From CAIWHR01 sp963709525 (GTDB taxonomy: Bacteria; Pseudomonadota; Gammaproteobacteria; Burkholderiales; Casimicrobiaceae): a stretch of 64,000 bases of DNA. The stretch spans positions 62,001 to 126,000 of the forward strand of contig CAVPXB010000020.1 in NCBI GenBank assembly GCA_963709525.1, read 5' to 3'. The notes under the pieces were generated by a model. The model searched no databases and had not been told where the DNA came from. It saw nothing but the letters and a program-made list of their open reading frames with translations. This document shows positions 25,927-33,359 of the stretch, piece after piece (the first letter of the stretch is position 1; the number at the start of each line of letters is the position of its first letter). A program made the translations under genes and the position numbers.

Positions 25927-26901
25927 ATGCCCGATCCCTTCCCCGACGCAAGCGGGCGCCACAGCCCCCGCGAATCCGGCGTGCCGCAGGACGCGGTCGT
26001 CCACGCGCTGACATTGCCGGCTTCGTGCGCGGGGCAGCGTTTCGACGCCGCGCTGGCGCAGGCGTTGCCGCAATACTCCCGCGCCCGGCTGCGGGCCTGG
26101 ATCGACGCCGGCAGAGTCCTGCTCGACGGCGTCGGAGCCGCCGGCACGCGCAAGGTCCACGGCGGCGAAGCGGTCGTCGTCCATGCCGCATCCGACCCGC
26201 TGGTCACCGCCTACGCGCCGGAACCGATCGCGCTGGCGATCGTCTACGAGGATTCCACGCTGCTGGTGATCGACAAGCCGGCCGGCCTCGTCGTCCACCC
26301 CGGCAGCGGCAACTGGGAGGGGACGCTGCTGAACGCGCTCCTGCATCACGCGCCGGAACAGGCGTCGGTGCCGCGTGCCGGCATCGTCCATCGCCTCGAC
26401 AAGGACACCAGCGGCCTCCTGGTCGTCGCCCGCACGCTCAAAGCGCAGACCGATCTCGTTCGCCAGCTGCAGGCGCGCAGCGTCAGGCGCGAGTATGCGG
26501 CCGTTGCCGTCGGCGATGTCGCTCGCGGCGGCACGGTCGACGCGCCGATCGGCCGCCACCCCACGCGGCGCACAACCATGGCCGTGGTGGCGACGGGCAA
26601 GCCAGCGCGCACGCACTACGAAATCGTCGAGCGCTACGGCAACGCGACGCTGTTGCGCTGCCGTCTGGAGACGGGGCGCACGCATCAGATTCGGGTGCAT
26701 CTCGCCTCGATCGGCCATCCGTTGGTCGGCGATCCCGCCTATGGGCGAAAACAGGCCCTTGCCTTCCCGCGCCAGGCGCTGCACGCCGCCCGGCTGGCGC
26801 TGGTGCATCCGGCAAGCGGCGCGGCGTGCGAGTGGGAATCGCCGTTGCCTGCGGATATGGTCGCGCTCGTCGCCGGCCTGCGCGCCGGAGCAGCGCGGTG
26901 A
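25927..26901 (+). CDS. rluD: Ribosomal large subunit pseudouridine synthase RluD
   Basis: This 324-residue protein has an N-terminal S4 RNA-binding domain (RFDAALAQALPQYSRARLRAW through GEAVVV) and the RluA-family catalytic domain with HRLDKDTSG. The catalytic aspartate is Asp158. RTHQIRVHLASIGHPLVGD is the conserved C-terminal motif. RluD makes the pseudouridines in helix 69 of 23S rRNA (1911, 1915, 1917 in E. coli), important for ribosome assembly. The divergent bamD and the following pgeF (GTGA overlap) are its standard neighbours in proteobacteria and support RluD rather than RluC. Confidence 0.95.
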   Translation: MPDPFPDASGRHSPRESGVPQDAVVHALTLPASCAGQRFDAALAQALPQYSRARLRAWIDAGRVLLDGVGAAGTRKVHGGEAVVVHAASDPLVTAYAPEPIALAIVYEDSTLLVIDKPAGLVVHPGSGNWEGTLLNALLHHAPEQASVPRAGIVHRLDKDTSGLLVVARTLKAQTDLVRQLQARSVRREYAAVAVGDVARGGTVDAPIGRHPTRRTTMAVVATGKPARTHYEIVERYGNATLLRCRLETGRTHQIRVHLASIGHPLVGDPAYGRKQALAFPRQALHAARLALVHPASGAACEWESPLPADMVALVAGLRAGAAR

Positions 26902-27710
26902 CTGCGCAGCCGTCACGCACCACGCTGGCGGAGCGCATCGCGCGTGCAGGCCACGACTGGCTCGCCCCCGATTGGGGAGCTTGGTGCGACGCCAGCGTCG
27001 GCGCGTTCGCCACCACGCGCCACGGCGGCGTCAGCAGCGGGGCGCGCGCGTCGCTCGATCTTGCCCTTGCAGGCGATGGCGGTTCCGCCGCACGGGACGA
27101 AAACCTCCGTCGCGTGGCAATGTTCCTTCCCGCGCCACCGGTGCTGCTCCGGCAGGTGCATGGCCGCGACGTGATCACGCTCGATCGTGGCAGCGTGGCC
27201 GCTGCCCGCGTCGCGCCGCCGGTCGCCGACGCCGCAGTGACCGCTGTGCCGGGTGTGGTATGCGCCGTCCTCGCCGCCGATTGCCTGCCCGTGCTGTTCG
27301 CCGACCGCGAGGGCATGGCCGTCGGCGCGGCGCATGCCGGGTGGCGCGGGCTCGCCGCCGGCGTGCTCGAGGCGACCGTTGCCGCGCTGGCGCAGCTCGG
27401 CGTTCCCGCGTCTCGGCTGGCGGTCTGGCTGGGGCCGGCCATCGGCCCCGCTGCGTTCGAAGTCGGCGCCGACGTCGTCTCGGCCTTCTGTGCGCAGGAT
27501 GCGGCGGCGGCGTCCGCATTCGTCGCGTGCTCCGCCGGAAAGTGGCGGGCGGATCTCTATGCGCTCGCGCGCCGCCGGCTCAAAGCTGCCGGCGTCGCCC
27601 GGGCGAGTGGCGGTACGCATTGCACATTCAGCGAGGGCGACCGGTTCTTTTCGTTTCGGCGCGACCGCGAAGCAGGTCGGCAAGGCGCCTTCATCTGGCG
27701 TTATCGCTGA
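26898..27710 (+). CDS. pgeF: Peptidoglycan editing factor PgeF (YfiH, multicopper oxidase-like fold)
   Basis: This 270-residue protein starts at a GTG that overlaps the rluD stop (GTGA, 26898-26901). Family motifs are visible: TTRHGGVSSG, LLRQVHGRDV, VLAADCLPVLFAD (metal-binding Cys), GAAHAGWRGLAAGV (metal His) and LGPAIGPAAFEVG. The GGTHCTFSEGDRFFSFRRD segment is the typical C-terminal signature. YfiH proteins have been reported as purine nucleoside phosphorylases or laccase-like and as an editing factor preventing wrong amino acids entering peptidoglycan precursors. The rluD-pgeF pair is widely conserved. Confidence 0.93.
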   Translation: MTAQPSRTTLAERIARAGHDWLAPDWGAWCDASVGAFATTRHGGVSSGARASLDLALAGDGGSAARDENLRRVAMFLPAPPVLLRQVHGRDVITLDRGSVAAARVAPPVADAAVTAVPGVVCAVLAADCLPVLFADREGMAVGAAHAGWRGLAAGVLEATVAALAQLGVPASRLAVWLGPAIGPAAFEVGADVVSAFCAQDAAAASAFVACSAGKWRADLYALARRRLKAAGVARASGGTHCTFSEGDRFFSFRRDREAGRQGAFIWRYR

Positions 27711-27788
27711 CCGCGGTCAATTCGCGTATACTGCGAATGCAACCAAGTTGCATATCCGCCCTTTGACACCCTCGCGCACTCCCTCCTC

Positions 27789-28586
27789 GTGCCCACCCTG
27801 CTCCAGATCGTCGTTGCCGCGCTTTCCGGCGGCGTGATCGCCACGATCGCCGCCGCCGGGACGCTGGCCCTGGGCGCGGCGTGGATTTCCAGACTGGTGT
27901 CGTTCGCCGTGGGCGCGCTGCTGGGCGCAGTGTTTCTGGAGCTGTTGCCGGAGGCGCTCGCCGAGGCCAGCGCGCAGCGGGTGATGCTCACCACGCTGGT
28001 GGGCCTGCTCGGCTTCTTCCTGCTCGAGAAGCTGGTGCTGTGGCGGCATGCCCACGGCCACGACCAGCATGCCGATGACGTCGACGAGACCGAGCACGAT
28101 CACGCGCTTCACGCCCACGGCGGGCACGCCGACGGCGGTCGCTCGGGGCTCATGATCCTGATCGGCACCAGCGTCCACAATTTCTGCGACGGCGTGGTCA
28201 TCGCGGCGTCGTTCCTGGCGGATTCGGCGCTTGGCATCGCGGCAACGGTGGCGATCGTTTCGCACGCGGTGCCGCAGCAGGTCGGCGACTTTGCCGTGCT
28301 CGTCCATTCCGGCTTCACCCGCCGGCGCGCCTTTGCCTACAACGTCGCCGTGGGGCTCGCCACGCTGGTCGGCGCCCTTGCCGGCTACTACGCGCTGGCG
28401 GACATGCAGCAAGTCCTGCCGACCGTCCTCGCCATTGCCGCGGCAAGCCTGCTGTACGTAGCCGTCGCCGACCTCATTCCCAGCCTGCACCGGCGACCCG
28501 AACCGCTCGAGACCGTCAAGCAGCTCGTGCTGATCGGCCTCGGGATCGGCGTCATCGCCGCCGCGCACGTCCTGCTCGAGGCTTGA
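27789..28586 (+). CDS. ZIP family metal transporter with an altered TM5 metal motif
   Basis: A 265-residue inner-membrane protein with about eight helices and a His/Asp-rich cytoplasmic loop (HAHGHDQHADDVDETEHDHA) typical of ZIP zinc/iron transporters. TM4 carries HNFCDG (His130). TM5 has SHAVPQQVGDF at about 158-168, where many ZIPs have HE-x-P-x-E; both Glu positions are replaced (His159, then Ala and Gln). Uptake of a divalent metal is the expected role, but the altered site could change metal choice. The start is GTG 27789; no stronger start is in frame. It may be co-transcribed with pgeF, 78 bases upstream. Confidence 0.88.
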   Translation: MPTLLQIVVAALSGGVIATIAAAGTLALGAAWISRLVSFAVGALLGAVFLELLPEALAEASAQRVMLTTLVGLLGFFLLEKLVLWRHAHGHDQHADDVDETEHDHALHAHGGHADGGRSGLMILIGTSVHNFCDGVVIAASFLADSALGIAATVAIVSHAVPQQVGDFAVLVHSGFTRRRAFAYNVAVGLATLVGALAGYYALADMQQVLPTVLAIAAASLLYVAVADLIPSLHRRPEPLETVKQLVLIGLGIGVIAAAHVLLEA

Positions 28587-28749
28587 GGCGGGGCGACTTC
28601 GGGCGCCACGCGGCAACCCGCTGCCGCAATTCGTTGTGCGAGCTGCGGCCCTCGCGATACCATTTCGGCTTTGGCGCGACGGCGCGCCGCTTCGTGGGTT
28701 GGCGCCGATGTGCCTCCCCGGGTCCACCCCTCACCTCTGAGAGCACACC

Positions 28750-30555
28750 GTGACGCCCACTCCCTCGCCGCCGGAAACCACGCCGATACCGGATCTCGCC
28801 CAGCAATGGCGCGACATCGGCGCGGAGTGGACCCAGTGGTGGCTGCAGCCCACGGTATTGGCAGCGACCGCGGCTGCGATGCCGCCCCCCATTCCGCCGT
28901 CGGGCTTCATGCCGCGACTGCAACTGCCGCCCGCCATGGCGGGTGCGATGGTCGATCCCGGAATCGTCGCCGCGCTCAACGTCAAGTACCAGCCCCGGTG
29001 GCGCGAACTGTGGGAAGCAGCGAGTGCGGCCATGGTTCCCGGAAAGGACGGCACCGCGCCGATCCCGACCGTCGTCGCCACCCCGCCGGGAGACCGCCGT
29101 TTCCACGCCGCCGAATGGAGCGAGTTGCCCTACTTCGCGCTGCTCAAGCAGGGGTACCTGCTGACGGCCGAATACCTGACGGAACTCGCGTCGCTGGCTC
29201 CGCTGGCCGAGCACGACAAGGACCGCCTCGCGTTCATGACGCGCCAGTACATCGACGCGATGTCGCCTGCCAACTTCCCGGCGACCAATCCCGAGGTGCT
29301 GAAGCGCGCGACCGCAACCGAAGGCAAGAGCCTCGTGCAGGGGCTCAACAACCTTCTCGCCGACGCGCGCAAGGGACGCATCTCGATGAGCGACGAGTCC
29401 GCGTTCGAGGTCGGCAAGACGCTCGCCACCACGCCCGGCAGCGTCATCTACCGCAACGATCTCATCGAACTCATCCAGTACAACGCGACGACGAAGCGCG
29501 TGTACAAGCGGCCGCTGCTGATCGTGCCGCCCTGCATCAACAAGTTCTACATCCTCGACCTGCAGCCCGAGAATTCGTTCGTTCGCTGGGCGGTGGCGCA
29601 GGGTCACACGGTTTTCCTCGTCTCGTGGCGCAACATCACGGCGGATCTGGGCGGGCTCACCTGGGACGATTACATCGAAGACGGGGCGCTCGCTGCCCTC
29701 GGCGTGGTCAAGGACGTCTCGGGCAGCGCCACCGTCAACGCGCTGGGCTTTTGCGTCGGCGGCACGCTGCTGAGCTGCGCGCTGGCCGTTCTGGCGGCGC
29801 GCCGCGACCGCAGCGTCGAGAGCGCCACGCTGCTCACCACGATGCTCGACTTCGTCGATCCCGGCGAGATCGGGGTCTACGTCTCGCGCGAACTCCTGAC
29901 GGCGCGCGAACCGTCGCTGATGGGCGGCCAGCGCGTGCAGGGCAGCGAGCTCGCGAGCGCGTTCGCGAGCCTGCGCGCCAACGATCTGGTGTGGAATTAC
30001 GTCGTCAACAATTACCTCAAGGGCGAGACGCCGCCTGCGTTCGACCTCCTGCACTGGAACGGCGACTCGTCGAACCTGCCCGGCCCCATGTATGCGTACT
30101 ACCTCAAGAACATGTACCTCGACAACAAGCTCTGCACGCCGGGGGCGCTGACGATGGCCGGAGAGACGATCGACCTCCATGCGATCACCGTGCCGACCTA
30201 CGTGTACGCGAGCCGCGACGACCACATCGTTCCCTGGCACAGCGCGTACCGGACGACGAACCTGTACGGGGGCGACGTCACGTTCGTGCTGGGCGCGTCG
30301 GGCCACATCGCCGGCGTCATCAATCCCCCGGAAAAGCAGCGTCGCAACTACTGGTCCAACGAACTCGTCACCGACAGCGCCGACGACTGGTTCGCGCGCG
30401 CCGAAAGCCATCCCGGAAGCTGGTGGCCGCATTGGGGTGCATGGCTCGCCCGCCACGGCGGCAGCATGCGCGCAGCGCCGGCCGGGGTCGGCAACGCTCG
30501 TCACCCGGCGCTCGAAGCGGCCCCGGGCAGCTACGTGCGGGCGCCCGCAGACTGA
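28750..30555 (+). CDS. phaC: Class I poly(3-hydroxyalkanoate) polymerase PhaC
   Basis: This 601-residue protein has the class I synthase layout: a variable N-terminal domain, then PATNPEVLKRA, NLIEL-like NDLIELIQYNA and an alpha/beta-hydrolase catalytic domain. The lipase-like box is GFCVGG with the catalytic Cys335. Asp491 in SRDDHIVPW and His519 in ASGHIAGVIN complete the triad, with spacing like Cupriavidus PhaC (Cys319, Asp480, His508). It polymerises (R)-3-hydroxyacyl-CoA at the granule surface. The start is GTG 28750; phaB follows 127 bases downstream in the same direction, as in pha operons. No phaA thiolase is between them or elsewhere in the window. Confidence 0.96.
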   Translation: MTPTPSPPETTPIPDLAQQWRDIGAEWTQWWLQPTVLAATAAAMPPPIPPSGFMPRLQLPPAMAGAMVDPGIVAALNVKYQPRWRELWEAASAAMVPGKDGTAPIPTVVATPPGDRRFHAAEWSELPYFALLKQGYLLTAEYLTELASLAPLAEHDKDRLAFMTRQYIDAMSPANFPATNPEVLKRATATEGKSLVQGLNNLLADARKGRISMSDESAFEVGKTLATTPGSVIYRNDLIELIQYNATTKRVYKRPLLIVPPCINKFYILDLQPENSFVRWAVAQGHTVFLVSWRNITADLGGLTWDDYIEDGALAALGVVKDVSGSATVNALGFCVGGTLLSCALAVLAARRDRSVESATLLTTMLDFVDPGEIGVYVSRELLTAREPSLMGGQRVQGSELASAFASLRANDLVWNYVVNNYLKGETPPAFDLLHWNGDSSNLPGPMYAYYLKNMYLDNKLCTPGALTMAGETIDLHAITVPTYVYASRDDHIVPWHSAYRTTNLYGGDVTFVLGASGHIAGVINPPEKQRRNYWSNELVTDSADDWFARAESHPGSWWPHWGAWLARHGGSMRAAPAGVGNARHPALEAAPGSYVRAPAD

Positions 30556-30682
30556 GAGGCTGAGAGTCTTTCGATTGCCGTCGACTGCGTTAAGATGTAC
30601 CGACCTGTCGTTTCACCGCTGAACTTCAGGCGGCGTGACGGCGGCAACGGGAAGCGGCAGTCAACCAGGGAGGAGCTACGAC

Positions 30683-31438
30683 ATGGTGGTCGAAAGCAAA
30701 CAGCGCGTCGCGCTGGTAACGGGCGGCATGGGCGGTCTGGGCGAAGCGATCTGCATCAAGCTCGCCGCACTGGGCGACAAGGTGATCACGACCTATTCGC
30801 CGGGCAACACCAAGGCGCAGGAATGGCTCGACGGCATGCACCGTCTGGGCTACGGATTTCTCGCCTATCCGTGCGACGTCACCGACTGGGACTCGTGCAA
30901 GGCCTGCGTCGCCGCGGTGATCAAGGACGCCGGCCATATCGACGTGCTGGTCAACAACGCCGGCATCACGCGCGACATGACCTTCAAGAAGATGGACAAG
31001 CCCAACTGGGATGCCGTCATCAAGACCAACCTCGACAGCTGCTTCAACATGGCCAAGCAGGTCTGCGACGCCATGGTCGAGCGCGGTTGGGGCCGGATCA
31101 TCAACATCTCGTCGGTCAACGGTCAGAAGGGCGCTTTCGGCCAGACCAACTACTCGGCGGCCAAGGCCGGCATGCACGGCTTCACCAAGGCGCTCGCGCT
31201 CGAGATCGCGAAGAAGGGCGTCACCGTGAACACGATCTCGCCCGGCTACATCGGCACCAAGATGGTGATGGCGATTCCGACCGAGGTGCTCGACACCAAG
31301 ATCATTCCGCAGATCCCGATGGGGCGTCTCGGCAAGCCGGAGGAAGTCGCCGGCCTCGTCGCCTACCTCGCCAGCGAGGAAGCCGCGTTCCTCACCGGCG
31401 CGAACATCTCGATCAACGGCGGCCAGCACATGTATTGA
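30683..31438 (+). CDS. phaB: Acetoacetyl-CoA reductase PhaB
   Basis: This 251-residue SDR has the glycine motif TGGMGGLGEAI, VLVNNAGITRD, catalytic Ser in NISSVNGQKG and TNYSAAKAG for Tyr/Lys. The sequence around GYIGTKMVMAIP and the ending NISINGGQHMY are characteristic of PhaB. It reduces acetoacetyl-CoA with NADPH to (R)-3-hydroxybutyryl-CoA, the substrate of PhaC encoded just upstream. The ATG 30683 is preceded by a good GGGAGGAG ribosome-binding site. A hairpin terminator follows at 31462. Confidence 0.95.
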   Translation: MVVESKQRVALVTGGMGGLGEAICIKLAALGDKVITTYSPGNTKAQEWLDGMHRLGYGFLAYPCDVTDWDSCKACVAAVIKDAGHIDVLVNNAGITRDMTFKKMDKPNWDAVIKTNLDSCFNMAKQVCDAMVERGWGRIINISSVNGQKGAFGQTNYSAAKAGMHGFTKALALEIAKKGVTVNTISPGYIGTKMVMAIPTEVLDTKIIPQIPMGRLGKPEEVAGLVAYLASEEAAFLTGANISINGGQHMY

Positions 31439-31461
31439 GCGGTCGCCGCGCGCCGCGCCAG

Positions 31462-31486
31462 GGCCCCGGGCAGCCGGGGCCTTTTC
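31462..31486 (+). terminator. Rho-independent terminator after phaB
   Basis: A perfect GGCCCCGG / CCGGGGCC stem with a 4-base loop, followed by TTTTC, 23 bases after the phaB stop. Confidence 0.85.
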
Positions 31487-31511
31487 GTTCCCCCCAGCCC
31501 CGCGTATCGCG

Positions 31512-31540
31512 AAAAAAAACCCCGCGGATCACCCGCGGGG
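31512..31540 (-). terminator. Rho-independent terminator on the minus strand (back-up terminator facing phaB)
   Basis: Read on the minus strand, CCCCGCGG / CCGCGGGG forms an 8-bp stem followed by eight T. With the plus-strand terminator at 31462 and the hairpin at 31761 it insulates phaB from the oppositely transcribed phaP. The remaining intergenic sequence between phaB and phaP (31541-31760) shows no gene I can support. Confidence 0.75.
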
Positions 31541-31760
31541 CGGAGGCTGTATCTTCTAGGAGGAGGATGAAGATACAGAAGGAGACGTTGTGTTGCACTC
31601 GAGACGCACCGATCCGGGAACGCTCCACCACCGGCATGGATCGGATCGGCCGCCTTCGAACTGGTTCAATCCTAGCGCGCCAAATTAGAACCCGGGCTCT
31701 AATTCCGGCGGATGCCTTCGCCCATCATGCCGAAGGCCACGCGCCTGCCGGGCGCACCGA

Positions 31761-31789
31761 AAGAAGCCCCGGCTTTGAGGGCCGGGGCT
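31761..31789 (-). terminator. Rho-independent terminator after phaP
   Basis: On the minus strand AGCCCCGGC / GCCGGGGCT forms a 9-bp stem with a 7-base loop, followed by TCTTTC. It begins about 17 bases after the phaP stop. Confidence 0.8.
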
Positions 31790-31806
31790 CGACAGGCCCA
31801 GGTCGT

Positions 31807-32358
31807 TCAGGCGGCCTTACGACCCTTTGCCACGGTGGCAGCCTTCGACGCATTGGCAGCAGCGGCACGAACGCTCGCATCGGCGAGGCTCACGACCTGC
31901 TTGGAGGCCTTGCTGAACTGGTCGAACGCAGCGGTCGACGCGGCAAAGCCCTGCTTGAACGCGTTGACGGCGACTTCCGAGCCGGCCGGCGCCGACTTGG
32001 CGGCCTTGTCGACCCAGCCTGCAACGCCCTTGGTGTAGGCAGCCAGGGATTCTTCGACGAGCGCGGTGTACTGCGCCTGCGCTTCGGTGGCGAGCTCATA
32101 CAGGTTCTTCGAATAGCCCAGCGCCGTTTGCAGGTTCGCTTCGGCCAGCGTCGTGTTCAACGCGAACAGTTGCTGGACGTCCTTGACGGCGGTGACCGCC
32201 TGCGCGCTTTCCACGCCCTGGGCCAGCGCAGCTTTCGCCGTCAGCAGATTGACCTTGGCGAATTTCTCGGCGTTTTCGAGGGCGAGCGCGGCGAGCTTCG
32301 TTGCCTGCGCGACATTGGCTTGGTTGATTTCGGCGAATTGTTCAGTGGCGTTGTACAT
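31807..32358 (-). CDS. phaP: Phasin PhaP
   Basis: This 183-residue, almost entirely helical protein starts MYNATEQFAEINQANVAQAT. It contains the Phasin_2 family pattern (LAALALENAEKFAKVNL, then ALNTTLAEANLQTALGYSKNLYELA) and an Ala/Lys-rich C-terminus. Phasins coat PHA granules, limiting their size and shielding the surface. GAAAGGGAAC before the ATG acts as RBS. A strong sigma70-like promoter and two putative PhaR operators lie upstream (32470-32537), consistent with repression when granules are absent. Confidence 0.95.
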   Translation of the reverse strand: MYNATEQFAEINQANVAQATKLAALALENAEKFAKVNLLTAKAALAQGVESAQAVTAVKDVQQLFALNTTLAEANLQTALGYSKNLYELATEAQAQYTALVEESLAAYTKGVAGWVDKAAKSAPAGSEVAVNAFKQGFAASTAAFDQFSKASKQVVSLADASVRAAAANASKAATVAKGRKAA

Positions 32359-32469
32359 GGCGTTCCCTTTCAGATTGGAGTTCCCGGTCGACGATCGAGC
32401 CGGGAGACTTGTTCCGGGTGCCGCCCCGCGATCGGGAGGGGACCGAGCGTGCTTTCGTCCCCGCTTTGC

Positions 32470-32481
32470 TGCACCGCACAA
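32470..32481 (-). promoter_or_regulatory. Putative PhaR operator 1 at the phaP start of transcription
   Basis: TTGTGCGGTGCA on the minus strand, overlapping the position about 7 bases downstream of the phaP -10 box, where transcription should begin. It is identical to the copy at 32526-32537. In Cupriavidus, PhaR is known to bind the phaP promoter both near the start site and upstream of -35. Confidence 0.6.
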
Positions 32482-32485
32482 CCGC

Positions 32486-32514
32486 ATTGTAGGGACGCCT
32501 GAACCGCGAGTCAA
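32486..32514 (-). promoter_or_regulatory. phaP promoter (sigma70 type)
   Basis: On the minus strand TTGACT (32509-32514) and TACAAT (32486-32491) are separated by exactly 17 bases. The two boxes match the sigma70 consensus at five of six positions each. The predicted start lies near 32479, giving a leader of about 120 bases before the phaP ATG. Confidence 0.75.
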
Positions 32515-32525
32515 GGATTATTTGA

Positions 32526-32537
32526 TGCACCGCACAA
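32526..32537 (-). promoter_or_regulatory. Putative PhaR operator 2 upstream of the phaP -35
   Basis: A second exact copy of TTGTGCGGTGCA, 11 bases upstream of the phaP -35 box and 56 bases from operator 1. It also lies about 55 bases before the phaR -10 box, so it could serve autoregulation of phaR. Confidence 0.6.
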
Positions 32538-32591
32538 TGGTCGGGCCACTTGACCGGTTTCCAAATTCAAACCACCGATAAATCAACACGT

Positions 32592-32619
32592 TATAATGCG
32601 CAAATCAAGCCCAAGGAGG
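32592..32619 (+). promoter_or_regulatory. phaR promoter -10 box and ribosome-binding site
   Basis: A perfect TATAAT (32592-32597) stands 27 bases before the phaR ATG, and a strong AAGGAGG (32613-32619) lies just before the start. No convincing -35 is present at 17 bases, suggesting a weak or regulated promoter with a short leader. Confidence 0.55.
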
Positions 32620-32623
32620 AGCC

Positions 32624-33193
32624 ATGAGCGAGACACGGCGGATGATCAAGAAATACCCGAATCGTCGGCTCTACGACACTGCCAACAGCGGTTACATCAC
32701 GCTCGCGGACGTCAAGCAGATGGTGCTGGAGAACATCGACTTCCATGTCATCGATGCAAAATCGGGGAGCGATCTCACCCGCGCGATCCTGCTGCAGATC
32801 ATTCTCGATGAGGAATCGGGCGGACTCCCGATGTTCAGCTCCGAAATGCTGGCGCAGATGATCCGCTTCTACGGCACCGCCCAGCAGACGATGATGGGCA
32901 CGTACATGGAGCAGAACGTCAAGGCATTCCTGGGCATCCAGAAGAAGCTGCAGGAGCAGATGAAGCAGATCTACGGCGACAAGATGATGCTGACGCCCGA
33001 TCTGTGGAAGCAGTTCATGCAGATGCAGGCGCCGGCGATGCAGGGCATGCTCGGCAACTACCTCGAACAGAGCGCCAAGCTGTTCATGGACATGCAGCAG
33101 CGGATGCAGGAGCAGACCCGCGGCATGTTTTCGGCGTTTCCGTTTCCCAACTTCGCTGCCGCGCAGCAAACCGGGGCAGATCAACCGAAATAG
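32624..33193 (+). CDS. phaR: Polyhydroxyalkanoate synthesis repressor PhaR
   Basis: This 189-residue protein begins with the PhaR DNA-binding domain (IKKYPNRRLYDTANSGYITL), followed by the PHB-accumulation regulatory domain (LLQIILDEESGG, LPMFSSEMLAQMIRFYG). The C-terminal half is Met/Gln-rich and helical. PhaR binds DNA upstream of phaP and itself, and is titrated away by nascent PHA granules, coupling phasin level to granule surface. It is divergent from phaP across 265 bases containing two matching operator-like motifs. A clear terminator follows. Confidence 0.95.
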   Translation: MSETRRMIKKYPNRRLYDTANSGYITLADVKQMVLENIDFHVIDAKSGSDLTRAILLQIILDEESGGLPMFSSEMLAQMIRFYGTAQQTMMGTYMEQNVKAFLGIQKKLQEQMKQIYGDKMMLTPDLWKQFMQMQAPAMQGMLGNYLEQSAKLFMDMQQRMQEQTRGMFSAFPFPNFAAAQQTGADQPK

Positions 33194-33221
33194 CGCCCGG
33201 CTCGCACAACACAAGAAAAAG

Positions 33222-33245
33222 CCGGGCGCGAAGCCCGGTTTTTTT
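33222..33245 (+). terminator. Rho-independent terminator after phaR
   Basis: A CCGGGC / GCCCGG stem with a 5-base loop followed by seven T, 28 bases after the phaR stop. The sequence at its 3' end (TGCGCCGCACAA, 33245-33256) matches 11 of 12 bases of the PhaR-type motif in reverse orientation. Confidence 0.85.
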
Positions 33246-33359
33246 GCGCCGCACAATCCGATCCAGACTTCAGGATCGCGCTGCACTGATGCACTGCAGC
33301 AACGCGTTTCCGATCCCTCGTCCACCGGCACAATTCGCCCCCGACCCGCGACTCGTCCC

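Noticed and set aside
32550..32555. TTGACC as -35 for the phaR TATAAT box
   Set aside because: The distance to the -10 box at 32592 is 36 bases, far from the 16-18 needed.
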